Part shown: positions 50,962-60,086 of the stretch, in pieces | Layout of the letters: each line of letters opens with the position of its first letter | How positions within the stretch are numbered: position 1 is the stretch's first letter | Assembly (NCBI RefSeq): GCF_001442535.1 | Contig: NZ_CP013141.1 | Location: forward strand, 3,141,313-3,205,312 | Length of the DNA stretch: 64,000 bases | Direction: 5' to 3' | Source: Lysobacter antibioticus | Lineage (GTDB): Bacteria; Pseudomonadota; Gammaproteobacteria; Xanthomonadales; Xanthomonadaceae | Notes under the pieces: generated by a model | The model's input: only the letters and a program-made list of their open reading frames with translations | Told to the model about the DNA's origin: nothing | The model's database searches: none | Position numbers and translations under genes: made by a program

Positions 50962-52288
50962 GCCCTGCGACGTGCTGGTGATCGGAGCAGGTCCGGCCGG
51001 GCTGGCGGCGGCGCGCGCGGCCGCCAGCCACGGCGTCAACGTCGTGCTGGTCGATCTGCAGGCGAACCCGGGCGGGCAGATCTGGCGTCACGACGTGCGC
51101 AAATCCGCACCGGCCGCCGCGCGCCTGGCGGTGGCGGAGATGCGCGCGCGCAGCAATCTGCATTGGCTGCCGCAGGCGCAGGTCGTCGCGACCGCGCCGG
51201 GCCGGGTGCTGATCGAAGAAGCCGGCCTGGTGCGCGAAATCGAATACGGCGCCCTGGTGCTGGCCACCGGCGCGCGCGAACTGTTGTTGCCGTTCCCGGG
51301 CTGGACCTTGCCCGGCGTCAGCGGCGCCGGCGCGTTGCAGGCTTTGACCAAACAAGGCTGGCCGATCGCCGGCAAGCGCGTACTCCTCGCCGGCAGCGGC
51401 CCGCTGCTGTTGGCGTCGGCCGCGACCTTGCGCCGGCATGGCGCGCAGGTGCTGGCGATCTGCGAACAGGCGCCGGACGCGGCGCTGATGGCGTTCGCCT
51501 CGCAGTTGTGGCGCTGGCCGGGCAAGTTGCTGCAGGCCGCGGCGCTGCGCACGCGCCTGGCCGGGGTGGCCTATCGGCGCGCGAGCTGGGTGCGCGCCGC
51601 GCACGGCGACGAGCGGGTGCGCGAAGTCGAGATCGAAAGCGCGCGCGGGATCGAACGCATCGCCTGCGACCAGGTCGCGGTCGGCTATGGGCTGGTGCCG
51701 AACACCGAACTCGCCGCGCAGCTGGGCTGCGCACTCGAGCTCGACGGGCGCCACCCGCGCGTGCGCGTCGACGAGCGGCTGATGACCAGCGTCGACGGCG
51801 TGTACGCGGCCGGCGAAGCCTGCGGCATCGGCGGCGTCGATGTCGCGCGGGTCGAAGGCGCGATGGCCGGGCACGCCGCCGCCGGCGCCGACGATGCCGC
51901 GCGCGCGCTGCGTCCGCGGCGTCGCCACGCACGTGCCTTCGCCGATCTGTTGCCGCGCTATTTCGACCTGCGCGACGACGTGCGCAAGCTCGCCGAGCCG
52001 ACCACGCTGGTATGCCGCTGCGAGGACGTGGCGTTGGCGCAGCTGCAAGGATATTCCGACGCGCGTGCGGCCAAGCTCGCCACGCGTTGCGGCATGGGCA
52101 GCTGCCAGGGCCGCATCTGCGGCACGGCGCTGACCGAGTTGGGTCTGCTGGTACCGGCGACGCGTGCGCATGCCGCGCGGCCGCCGGTTTTTCCCACCCG
52201 GCTGGCCAGTTTGGCCGCAGCCGGCTCTTACCTCGATCGTTCTTGTTCCGAACGTACTTTCCTTACCGAATCCAAAGGGTCTGTCTAA
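50954..52288 (+). CDS. NAD(P)/FAD-dependent D-hydroxyproline dehydrogenase subunit with BFD-like Fe-S domain
   Basis: A 444-residue flavoprotein of the hcnB-type. Motifs: VLVIGAGPAGLAAARAA (FAD), LVLATGARELLLPFPGW, a second dinucleotide motif (VLLAGSGPLLLASAATL), and VYAAGEACGIGGVDVARVEG. The C-terminal part has a BFD-like [2Fe-2S] site (VCRCEDVALAQL...CGMGSCQGRICG). With the two preceding subunits it forms the membrane-linked D-hydroxyproline dehydrogenase. Its stop shares one base with the next start (TAATG). Confidence 0.9.
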   Translation: MTEPCDVLVIGAGPAGLAAARAAASHGVNVVLVDLQANPGGQIWRHDVRKSAPAAARLAVAEMRARSNLHWLPQAQVVATAPGRVLIEEAGLVREIEYGALVLATGARELLLPFPGWTLPGVSGAGALQALTKQGWPIAGKRVLLAGSGPLLLASAATLRRHGAQVLAICEQAPDAALMAFASQLWRWPGKLLQAAALRTRLAGVAYRRASWVRAAHGDERVREVEIESARGIERIACDQVAVGYGLVPNTELAAQLGCALELDGRHPRVRVDERLMTSVDGVYAAGEACGIGGVDVARVEGAMAGHAAAGADDAARALRPRRRHARAFADLLPRYFDLRDDVRKLAEPTTLVCRCEDVALAQLQGYSDARAAKLATRCGMGSCQGRICGTALTELGLLVPATRAHAARPPVFPTRLASLAAAGSYLDRSCSERTFLTESKGSV

Positions 52289-53193
52289 TGAGCAATGCTT
52301 CGTTCTGGCGTGGCGTCATCCCCGCGATCACCACCCCGTTCCGCGCCGACGGTGCGATCGATCACGCCTTCCTCGCCGAACACGCGCGCACCTTGATCGA
52401 TGCCGGCTGCGTCGGCATCGTGCCGCTCGGTTCGCTCGGCGAAGCGGCGACGCTGAGCTTCGAGGACAAGCTGGCGATCCTGCGCACCCTGGTGCAGGCG
52501 CTCGACGGCCGCGCGCCGGTGATTCCCGGCATCGCCGCGCTGTCGACCGACGAAGCCGTGCGCCTGGCGCGCGAAGCCGCGGCGATCGGCTGCGCCGGCC
52601 TGATGGTGCTGCCGCCGTACGTGTATTCGAGCGACTGGCGCGAAATGAAGGCGCATGTGCGCGCAGTGATCGAAGCGACCCCGCTGCCGTGCATGCTCTA
52701 TAACAACCCGATCGCCTACAAGACCGATTTCGTGCCCGAGCAGATCGCCGAACTCGCCGCCGAACTGCCGAACCTGCAGGCGGTCAAGGAGTCCTCGACC
52801 GATGTGCGCCGCTTCGCCGCGATCCGTTCGCTGCTGGGCGAGCGTCTCGACCTGCTGGTCGGCATGGACGATGCGGTGGTCGAGGGCGTGGCGATGGGCG
52901 CGACCGGTTGGATCGCCGGCCTGGTCAACGCCTACCCGAAGGAATCGGTGCAGTTGTTCGAGCTCGCCCGCGACGGCGGTGCGCGCGCCGCGGCCGACCT
53001 CTACGCCTGGTTCCTGCCGCTGCTGCGTCTGGACACCGTGCCCAAGTTCGTCCAGTTGATCAAACTGGTGCAGGAGCGCGTCGGCCTGGGTAGCGAGCAC
53101 GTGCGCGCGCCGCGCATGGTCCTGGTCGGCGCCGAGCGCGACGCCGCGCTCGCCGTGATCGAGCGCGCCATCGCCGCGCATCCGGGCCGCTGA
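52288..53193 (+). CDS. 1-pyrroline-4-hydroxy-2-carboxylate deaminase (DapA family)
   Basis: A 301-residue DHDPS/NAL-family barrel that turns 1-pyrroline-4-hydroxy-2-carboxylate into 2,5-dioxovalerate and ammonia. The catalytic lysine is K167 in QAVKESSTDVRRF and the tyrosine is Y138 in MLYNNPIAY. The pyruvate-binding loop reads PLGSLGEAATL instead of the GTTGE of true DapA, which fits a different substrate. The position inside the hydroxyproline operon makes the assignment firm. Confidence 0.92.
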   Translation: MSNASFWRGVIPAITTPFRADGAIDHAFLAEHARTLIDAGCVGIVPLGSLGEAATLSFEDKLAILRTLVQALDGRAPVIPGIAALSTDEAVRLAREAAAIGCAGLMVLPPYVYSSDWREMKAHVRAVIEATPLPCMLYNNPIAYKTDFVPEQIAELAAELPNLQAVKESSTDVRRFAAIRSLLGERLDLLVGMDDAVVEGVAMGATGWIAGLVNAYPKESVQLFELARDGGARAAADLYAWFLPLLRLDTVPKFVQLIKLVQERVGLGSEHVRAPRMVLVGAERDAALAVIERAIAAHPGR

Positions 53194-53194
53194 G

Positions 53195-54781
53195 ATGGGC
53201 GCGCGCGAACCGGTATTGATCGAAGGACGCTGGCAGGCCTCGCGCGATGCCGGCGGCGACTTCCGCGCCTTCGATCCGACCCGCGGCACGCCGTTCGGGC
53301 CGGCGTTCCCGGTGTCCGGCGCGGCCGACGCCGAGGCCGCGCTGGCTTCGGCCTGCTCCGTCGCCGACGAACTGGCCGCGGCCGATCCCGAGCGCATCGC
53401 CGATTTTCTCGAGGCGTATGCGCTCGGCATCGAGCACGACGGGCCGGACCTGGTCGCGCTCGCGCATCTGGAAACGGCGCTGCCGATCGAACCGCGCCTG
53501 GCCAAAGTCGAATTGCCCCGTACCACCGGGCAGTTGCGACAGGCCGCGCGGGCGGTGCGCGAGCGCTCGTGGACGCAGCCGATCATCGACACGGCGACCG
53601 GCCTGCGCAGCCATCTCGCGCCGCTGCACAAACCGGTGCTGATCTTCGGGCCGAACAATTTCCCGTTCGCCTTCAACGCGGTGGCCGGCAGCGATTTCGC
53701 TTCGGCCATCGCCGCGCGCAATCCGGTCATCGCTAAAGTGCATCCCTCGCACCCGGCCACCAGCCAGCGGCTGGCCGAACTGGCCCACCGCGCCCTGGTC
53801 GAGGCCGGCTTGCCGGCCGCGGCCTTGCAGGTGCTGTATCACCTCGATCCCGCGCAAGGGCTGGCCCTGGCCGGCGATGCGCGGCTCGGTGCGCTCGCCT
53901 TTACCGGCAGCCGTAACGCCGGCCTGGCGCTGAAGGCGCGGGCCGACGCGGCCGGCGTGCCGGCCTATCTGGAACTGTCCAGCGTCAATCCGGTGTTCTT
54001 GCTCGAAGGCGCGTTGCGCGAGCGCGGCGAAGCCTTGGCGCAGGAGTTCTTCGCGTCCTGCACGATGGGCACCGGTCAGTTCTGCACCCATCCCGGCATC
54101 GTGGTGTTGCCGCGCGGCGCCGACGGCGATGCCTTCGTCGACGCGGCCGCGGCTTCGTTCGCGCAGGCCCCGTCCGGGGTGATGTTCTCGCGCGGCGTGC
54201 TCGATCATCTGCGGCAAGGGCTCACCGATTGGCGCGAGGCCGGCGCGGAACTCGTCGCCGGCGGCGCCGCGGCGGAAGGCGAGGGTTATCGCGTGCAACC
54301 GGCGCTGCTCAGCGTCGATGCCGCGACCTTTCTGGCCGACCGCCGTCTGCAAAGCGAGGCCTTCGGCCCGGCCAGCCTGGTCGTGCGCGTCGACGGTATC
54401 GAACAGGCCGTGACGATCGCGCAGGGGCTCGAAGGCAATCTGACCGGCACCATCTACGCCGGCGAACCCGACGCCGCCGACGAGGCCCGCCTGGCGGCGA
54501 GCCTGCGCCCGCGCGTCGGCCGCCTGATCGCGAGCCGCATGCCGACCGGTGTCGCGGTCAGTCCGGCCATGCACCACGGCGGACCCTACCCGAGCACCGG
54601 TCATCCCGGCTTTACCGCGGTCGGGTTGCCGGCGGCGATCCGCCGCTTCGCCGCCTTGCATTGCTACGACCACGTGCGCGACGAATTGCTGCCGCTGGAG
54701 TTGCGCGACCGCAATCCTGGCGGCATCGCGCGCCAGGTCGACGGCCGCTGGACCTACGACGACCTTGGAGCCGCACCATGA
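53195..54781 (+). CDS. 2,5-dioxovalerate (alpha-ketoglutarate semialdehyde) dehydrogenase
   Basis: A 528-residue aldehyde dehydrogenase that makes 2-oxoglutarate, the end product of hydroxyproline breakdown. Key residues: FGPNNFPFAFN, K181 in IAKVHPSHP, general base E260 in YLELSSVNPVF, nucleophile C297 in MGTGQFCTHPG. The length and the ELSSVNP motif are typical for the KGSADH branch. The next gene starts inside its stop region (4-bp overlap). Confidence 0.93.
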   Translation: MGAREPVLIEGRWQASRDAGGDFRAFDPTRGTPFGPAFPVSGAADAEAALASACSVADELAAADPERIADFLEAYALGIEHDGPDLVALAHLETALPIEPRLAKVELPRTTGQLRQAARAVRERSWTQPIIDTATGLRSHLAPLHKPVLIFGPNNFPFAFNAVAGSDFASAIAARNPVIAKVHPSHPATSQRLAELAHRALVEAGLPAAALQVLYHLDPAQGLALAGDARLGALAFTGSRNAGLALKARADAAGVPAYLELSSVNPVFLLEGALRERGEALAQEFFASCTMGTGQFCTHPGIVVLPRGADGDAFVDAAAASFAQAPSGVMFSRGVLDHLRQGLTDWREAGAELVAGGAAAEGEGYRVQPALLSVDAATFLADRRLQSEAFGPASLVVRVDGIEQAVTIAQGLEGNLTGTIYAGEPDAADEARLAASLRPRVGRLIASRMPTGVAVSPAMHHGGPYPSTGHPGFTAVGLPAAIRRFAALHCYDHVRDELLPLELRDRNPGGIARQVDGRWTYDDLGAAP

Positions 54782-55980
54782 CCCAGATCGGTGGTTTGAC
54801 CCTCGAGCAGGCGCGTGCCGGCCTGCAACCGTGGAGTGAGCGCGCACCGGCGATCGGCGCCGACGAGTACGCGCAGCGCATCGAGCGTGCGCGCGAGCTG
54901 ATGCGGCGCGAGCGCTGCGAGGCCCTGCTGATCACCGCCGGCACCTCGCTGCGTTATTTCACCGGCGTACCCTGGGGCGCGAGCGAACGGCTGGTGGCGA
55001 TGCTGCTGACCCTCGACGGCGACCCGGCGGTGATCTGCCCGGGATTCGAATCCGGTTCGCTTTCGCACGTGCTCAAGATCCCGGGCGAACCGCGCCTGTG
55101 GGAAGAACACGAAGATCCCTGCGCACTCGTCCTCGACACGATGCGCGCGCGCGGCGCCACTCGGCTGGCGCTCGACCCGGGCGCGCCGTATGCGGTGTTC
55201 ACCGCCTTGCGCGCACTGGCGCCCACGCTCGAGATCGTCGATGCGAGCGCCATCGTCGACGGTTGCCGGGCGCGCAAGAGCGAGGCCGAACTGGCGCTGA
55301 TGAAGCAGGCCACGGCGATGACCCTGCAGGTGCACCGGCTCGCCGCCGGTCTGGCCGACGAGGGCGTGAGCACGGCGACCTTGCGCCGTTTCATCGACGA
55401 GGCGCATCGCGCGTTCGGCGCCGACAACGGTTCGACCTTCTGCATCGTCCAGTTCGGCGAAGCGACCTCGTACCCGCACGGCATTCCCGGCGAGCAGACC
55501 CTGCGCGAGGGCGAACTGGTATTGATCGACACCGGCTGCGCGGTGCAGGGCTATCAATCCGACATCACCCGCACCTACATCTGCGGCCGTGCCGGCAGCG
55601 AACAGACGCGGATCTGGGAACTAGAACTTGCAGCGCAACGGGCCGCCTTCGATGCGGTGCGCCCCGGCATCAGCGGCGAAGCGGTCGATCAGGCCGCGCG
55701 CACGGTGCTCGAACGCGGCGGCCTGGGGCCGGACTATCGTCTGCCCGGCTTGCCGCACCGCACCGGGCACGGCTGCGGCATGAGCGTGCACGAGGCGCCG
55801 TATCTGGTGCGCGGCAACCGGGTCGGGCTGGAGCCCGGCAACTGCTGCTCGAACGAGCCGATGATCGTGGTCCCCGGCCAGTTCGGGGTGCGCTTGGAGG
55901 ATCACTTCTACGTGACCGAGAACGGCGCGGCCTGGTTCACCCCGCCGTCGCTGGCGATCGACCGGCCGTTCGCCGATTGA
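54778..55980 (+). CDS. M24 family Xaa-Pro peptidase
   Basis: A 400-residue 'pita-bread' metallopeptidase. An N-terminal creatinase-like domain (about 30-165) precedes the catalytic domain with metal ligands D251 (LIDTGCAVQG), D262 (YQSDITRTY), H331 (RTGHGCGMSVHEAP), E360 (NEPM) and E374 (RLEDHFYV). No signal peptide is present, so it works inside the cell. Its location as the last gene of the hydroxyproline operon suggests that it frees Pro or Hyp from imported dipeptides such as those from collagen-like proteins. Confidence 0.92.
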   Translation: MTQIGGLTLEQARAGLQPWSERAPAIGADEYAQRIERARELMRRERCEALLITAGTSLRYFTGVPWGASERLVAMLLTLDGDPAVICPGFESGSLSHVLKIPGEPRLWEEHEDPCALVLDTMRARGATRLALDPGAPYAVFTALRALAPTLEIVDASAIVDGCRARKSEAELALMKQATAMTLQVHRLAAGLADEGVSTATLRRFIDEAHRAFGADNGSTFCIVQFGEATSYPHGIPGEQTLREGELVLIDTGCAVQGYQSDITRTYICGRAGSEQTRIWELELAAQRAAFDAVRPGISGEAVDQAARTVLERGGLGPDYRLPGLPHRTGHGCGMSVHEAPYLVRGNRVGLEPGNCCSNEPMIVVPGQFGVRLEDHFYVTENGAAWFTPPSLAIDRPFAD

Positions 55981-56190
55981 GTTGCTGGCGGCGCTGAGTC
56001 CGCTGGCGAATTCCGGGCTTCCTCTGCGCGGGCCGCCTGCCGCGCCGTATCGGCGGTCCCCCCGGGCGGCCCGTTCAGAGGGGGAATTCAGGCCGCGGAT
56101 CGGCATCGGCAGACACTTCAGGCACATCCGCGTTCGCGCGGATTGCCGCATGATGGCCCGCATCCGTCCGCATCCCGAACGAGTCCCGCG

Positions 56191-58062
56191 ATGATTTCGA
56201 TCCGAACTGCTTCGCCGCGCGCGCCCTTGGCCGCCCTGACCGCCGCCATGTTGCTGGGCCTGAGCCTGGCTCCGGCCTTCGCCGCCGAAGCGGCCGCCAC
56301 TGCGGCGCCGTCCGCGACCGCGACCGATGAGGCGAGTGCGCGCGACAGCGAAGCCGGCGTGCGTTTCAAGGCGCTGTACACGCGCGAATGGAAATGGCGG
56401 CAAGCGCAGTTCGCCGGCGGCGACGACGAAGACGTACAGGGCCAGGCCTCGAGCCGCCTGCCCAAGGTCGACACCGCCACCCAGGCCGAGCGCGAGCGTT
56501 ATTGGGCGCAGGTGCTGAAGGAACTCGACGCGATCGACAAGACGCAACTGCGCGGCGAAGACCCCGTCAACTACGAGGTGTTCCGCCAGCAGATCCAGAG
56601 CCTGCTCGCCAACCAGCGCCTGCGCGGTTGGGAAATGCCGTTCAACAGCGACAGCGCGTTCTGGACCAACCTGGGCTTCACCGCGCGCCGTCCGATCCGC
56701 GACGCCGAAGGCTATCGCCGCTACCTCGGGCAACTGCGCGATATCCCGCGGTATTTCGACGAACAGATCGACAACATGCGCGCTGGCCTGGTGCGCGGCT
56801 ACAGCGTGCCGCGCGTGACCTTGACCGGCCGCGACGCCTCGATCAAGGAAGTGGTCGACGCCAAGCTCGAAGACAACCTGCTCTACACCCCGTTCAAGCA
56901 GATGCCGGCGAACATGCCCGCGGCCGAACAGGCGCGCTTGCGCGCCGAAGCCGCCAAGGCGATCGACGAGCAGGTGCTGCCGGCGTATCGCAAGCTGCTG
57001 GCCTTCATGCAGGACGAGTACATGAAGCAGGCCCGCACCACGCTGGCGGCCGAGGCCATGCCCGACGGCGAGGCGCTGTACCGGGCCAAGATCCGCGAGT
57101 ACACCACGCTCGACTTGCCGCCGGCGCAGATCCACAAGATCGGCCTGGAGGAAGTGGCGAAGATCCGCGCGCAGATGGACCAGACCATCGCCAAGACCGA
57201 TTTCAAGGGCACGTTCCCGGAATTTTTGCATTACCTGCGCACCGATCCGAAGTTCTACCCGAAGACCGGCGACGAGTTGCTGATGCGCGCCTCGTGGCTG
57301 GCCAAGCGCGTCGACGGCCAGATCGGCAACTACATCGGCCTGCTGCCGCGCCAGCGTTTCGCGATCCGGCCGGTGCCCTCGGACCTGGCGCCGTTCTACA
57401 CCGCCGGCCGCGGCGGGCGCGACGTGTACCTGCTAAACACCTACGACCTGCCGTCGCGGCCGCTGTTCAACCTGGCCGCGCTGACCCTGCACGAATCCGC
57501 GCCGGGCCATTCCCTGCAGACCTCGCTCGCCGCCGAACACGAAGGCCTGCCGGATTTCCGCCGTTACACCTACATCTCCGCCTATGGCGAAGGTTGGGCC
57601 TTGTACTCGGAGAAGCTCGGTATCGAGATGGGCCTGTACGACACGCCCTACGACTACTTCGGCTATCTGACCTATCAGATGTGGCGCGCGAGCCGGCTCG
57701 TGGTCGACACCGGCATTCATCACCTCGGCTGGAGCCGCGAGCGTGCCCAGGCCTTCCTGCGCGACAACACCGCGCTCAGCGAGCACGAGATCCAGACCGA
57801 AGTCGACCGTTACATCGGTTGGCCGGGACAGGCGCTGTCGTATTACCTCGGCCAGATGAGCATCGAGCGCGCGCGCGCGAAGGCCGAGCAGGCCCTGGGC
57901 CAGGACTTCGACATCCGCGCCTTCCACGACGCCATTCTCGCCCTGGGTTCGGTGCCGTTGCCGGTGTTGGAGCAGCGTGCGGATCGTTTCATCGACGAGA
58001 GTCGCGCCAAGGCGGCGGCGCAGCGGGCGAAGACCGCCGCTGCGGCGGCTGCGAAGCCCTGA
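56191..58062 (+). CDS. DUF885 family exported metallopeptidase-like protein
   Basis: A 623-residue exported protein. The start at 56191 (MISIRTASPR) gives a signal peptide ending AFA/AE near residue 31. The rest is helical, like M3/M32-type peptidases, with the DUF885 zinc motif HESAPGH (H434, E435, H440) and the following glutamate-bearing segment AYGEGWALYSEKLG. An Ala/Lys-rich tail follows. It is 210 bp after the hydroxyproline operon on the same strand. It could break down peptides in the periplasm that feed that pathway, but may be independent. Confidence 0.88.
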   Translation: MISIRTASPRAPLAALTAAMLLGLSLAPAFAAEAAATAAPSATATDEASARDSEAGVRFKALYTREWKWRQAQFAGGDDEDVQGQASSRLPKVDTATQAERERYWAQVLKELDAIDKTQLRGEDPVNYEVFRQQIQSLLANQRLRGWEMPFNSDSAFWTNLGFTARRPIRDAEGYRRYLGQLRDIPRYFDEQIDNMRAGLVRGYSVPRVTLTGRDASIKEVVDAKLEDNLLYTPFKQMPANMPAAEQARLRAEAAKAIDEQVLPAYRKLLAFMQDEYMKQARTTLAAEAMPDGEALYRAKIREYTTLDLPPAQIHKIGLEEVAKIRAQMDQTIAKTDFKGTFPEFLHYLRTDPKFYPKTGDELLMRASWLAKRVDGQIGNYIGLLPRQRFAIRPVPSDLAPFYTAGRGGRDVYLLNTYDLPSRPLFNLAALTLHESAPGHSLQTSLAAEHEGLPDFRRYTYISAYGEGWALYSEKLGIEMGLYDTPYDYFGYLTYQMWRASRLVVDTGIHHLGWSRERAQAFLRDNTALSEHEIQTEVDRYIGWPGQALSYYLGQMSIERARAKAEQALGQDFDIRAFHDAILALGSVPLPVLEQRADRFIDESRAKAAAQRAKTAAAAAAKP

Positions 58063-58106
58063 TCGGGTCGCCGTATCGACTGGTGACTTGGGCTGCGTCG
58101 CTCCTC

Positions 58107-58136
58107 CTGTGGGAGCGGCGTGAGCCGCGACCAAGG
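58107..58136 (+). repeat. REP-like repeat
   Basis: CTGTGGGAGCGGCGTGAGCC followed by GCGACCAAGG, a copy of the dispersed GGAGCGGCG..AGCCGCGACC palindrome. It begins the gene-free repeat island 58063-59199. Confidence 0.7.
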
Positions 58137-58311
58137 GACAGGCAGGCATCGCGCTGCCGTCGTCGCTGATCGAAGCCGTGAACCGTCGCTGGGTAGGGGC
58201 GGCGTCCTACTGGATTTCCTTTGGTCACAAGCCGCGACCGCGCCGGCTTCTAATGCGGCGCCTCCGGCCGTAAGGTACCGAAGCAACACCAATAGCAAAG
58301 CTTCCGTCCGC

Positions 58312-58482
58312 TGACGCGGCCGGGTTACTTTCTTTTGCTGGCCCAAAAGAAAGATAACCAAAGAAAAGGCCTTCCTTGCAAGGGCGCAGGCCACGAGTTC
58401 GCAGCGCGCGCCGGGATTTTCCGATAAGACGTCCCTGTCTTATCGGAAAACGCCGCACGTCCTGTGCGGCGCCCTCCGGGTC
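58312..58482 (+). repeat. Structured dispersed repeat, copy B
   Basis: This copy is nearly collinear with copy A at 1-175. GTTACTTTCTTTTG starts at 58324. The long hairpin is TTTTCCGATAAGAC (58417-58430) paired with GTCTTATCGGAAAA (58437-58450). The next stem is CGCCGCAC (58451-58458) with GTGCGGCG (58464-58471). Compared with copy A, at least three base pairs differ on both sides of a stem at once. A 13-unit hexamer array follows 42 bp later. Confidence 0.85.
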
Positions 58483-58522
58483 TCCAGATGTTCTCGCTAG
58501 GTTGGAACTGCGCCAAGCTTTC

Positions 58523-58602
<80 letters not shown>

Positions 58603-58632
58603 CGAAAACGGTGTGCATTGCGGCGGCTCTTG

Positions 58633-58755
58633 GGTAGGAGCGGCGCAAGCCGCGACCGCGTCACGACGACAACGGCGCAGCAATCTGGAGGCCGTGCCGT
58701 GTTGGTAATGACGTGGCGTGGGGGCGAGGTCGCGACTCACGTCGCTCCTACAGGG
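58633..58755. repeat. Inverted pair of REP-like repeats
   Basis: GGTAGGAGCGGCGCAAGCCG (from 58633) and, about 95 bp later, its inverse GTCGCGACTCACGTCGCTCC (58729-58748). Such facing REP pairs are typical of REP/BIME arrangements and may fold into a long hairpin. Confidence 0.7.
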
Positions 58756-58773
58756 GATGGTGTCGTCGTACTT

Positions 58774-58803
58774 AGCTGTAGCTGTAGCTGTAGCTGTAGC
58801 TGT
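58774..58803. repeat. Hexanucleotide tandem array (AGCTGT) x 5
   Basis: Five AGCTGT units followed by degenerate GGCAGTGGCTGTG. It lies just before the inverted repeat copy C, the mirror of the array position beside copies A and B, but with a different hexamer. Confidence 0.9.
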
Positions 58804-58842
58804 GGCAGTGGCTGTGCGTCGCTTCGCCCTCGCGAAGGCAAT

Positions 58843-59055
58843 GGAAGACCCGAAGGGCGGCGCGCATGGATGCGCGCCGTTTTTCATCGGGACAGGGATG
58901 TCCCGTATGAAAAATCCCTGCGTATGCATCGCTCGTGCGGGCCTGTGATTCAAAGAGAAGCAACTTCTTTGGTTACCTTTGACCGAAGGGAATCCAGACG
59001 GACTTTTGTTGCTTATGACAAAAGAAAGTAACCCGCCGCTTTAGTGGCGGAAGCT
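58843..59055 (-). repeat. Structured dispersed repeat, copy C (inverted, diverged)
   Basis: Read on the minus strand it has the same order as copies A and B. On the plus strand the stem CGGCGCGCAT/ATGCGCGCCG (58858-58867, 58870-58879) comes first, then the long hairpin TTTTTCAT-CGGGACA/TGTCCCG-(T)ATGAAAAA (about 58881-58917), then CAAAAGAAAGTAAC at the end (59022-59035). The middle part is more diverged, with a different linker. With copy B it makes an inverted pair about 360 bp apart. Confidence 0.75.
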
Positions 59056-59109
59056 TTTGGCGTTTGATCTTGATCTTGCTTCAGCGGTCCGCCGCGAGAC
59101 CGAAACGAC

Positions 59110-59137
59110 GCGGTCGCGGCTTGCGCCGCTCCTACCC
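59110..59137 (-). repeat. REP-like repeat, inverted
   Basis: CGCGGTCGCGGCTTGCGCCG followed by CTCCTACC, an inverted copy of the GGTAGGAGCGGCG..AGCCGCGACC repeat, next to the end of the L,D-transpeptidase gene. Confidence 0.7.
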
Positions 59138-59199
59138 TTGGTGGCGTCGCTGCCGCAGATCAGCCGAGGCGATGCCGCAGCCGCTCCGCGACGCCTCGC

Positions 59200-60057
59200 T
59201 CAGCGCGCCGTCGGCTCCGGCAACCCCCAGGCCCGCCAATGCTGCGCGTACTGCGCTTGCGGCAACAACACGAACACCGGCTGGGCTTCGGGCTTCAACC
59301 ACGCCAGCAAGCGATTCATCTCGCCGTCGTCCATCGCGGTGCAGCCGGCGGTGGCTTCGCCCGGGGCTTTCCACAGGTGGGCGAAGATGCAGCTGCCCGC
59401 GCCGGCGACGCCGGCGCGGTTGTGTTCGATCACGAAACCTTGGCGATAGCGTTGGTCGCCGCCGGCATGCAAGTCGCGGCGCATCGGTTCGGTGGAGCCG
59501 GCGACCGCGGCCTCGCCGACGGTCTTGGCATCGACGATGCGGTTGTACAGGGGCGAGTCGCTGACGTCGATGCAGTAGTCCGACACTGTCATCGCGCTGT
59601 AGGGCAGGGCGGTGGCGGCGCGGTCGGCGTAGCCGAAGGCGGTGCCGATGCGGAACAGGCCGGCCGGGGCGCGGCCATCGCCTTCGCGCTTGACCGGGCC
59701 GTCGCGCTGCGCCGGATGCAGGCCGAGGCCCCAGGCCGAACCGGAGCGGCCGATCGTCACCTCGGCCGCATCGCCGACGGGGCGCCACTGCTGGCCATTG
59801 CGCTCGTAGCGCTGCAGCCGGCCCTGGTTGGCGTCCCAGTCGGCCGTGGTTACGACCAGCAATTGCCCGGCCTGGCTGGTTTCGCCGCCGTAGCGGTCGG
59901 TGCCGGTCGTGGCGCAGCCGGCCAGCATCAGGGCCAGTCCCGCCGCGATGAGGCCGGTGCACCGGCGCCGTCCCGAAGCGGGCTTGAACTTGGCCGCGGG
60001 CCTGGCAGGAGATGCGGAATCGCGTCCGGACGAGGGCAAACGGAAGGACGGCAGCAT
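59200..60057 (-). CDS. L,D-transpeptidase (YkuD) family lipoprotein
   Basis: A 285-residue envelope protein. After an Arg/Lys-rich leader comes a lipoprotein signal with lipobox MLAGC (about residues 43-47). The YkuD signature is FAHLWKAPGEATAGCTAMDD, with His and catalytic Cys in the usual H-(x)n-GCT arrangement; the family cross-links or modifies peptidoglycan. GAGG is 7 nt before the ATG at 60057. Longer starts at 60063 and at 60087 (TGATG with the RpiR stop) are possible. It is the last gene of the murein operon. Confidence 0.87.
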   Translation of the reverse strand: MLPSFRLPSSGRDSASPARPAAKFKPASGRRRCTGLIAAGLALMLAGCATTGTDRYGGETSQAGQLLVVTTADWDANQGRLQRYERNGQQWRPVGDAAEVTIGRSGSAWGLGLHPAQRDGPVKREGDGRAPAGLFRIGTAFGYADRAATALPYSAMTVSDYCIDVSDSPLYNRIVDAKTVGEAAVAGSTEPMRRDLHAGGDQRYRQGFVIEHNRAGVAGAGSCIFAHLWKAPGEATAGCTAMDDGEMNRLLAWLKPEAQPVFVLLPQAQYAQHWRAWGLPEPTAR

Positions 60058-60086
60058 GGGCATTCCTCGCGGCGCATCGCGCGGCA

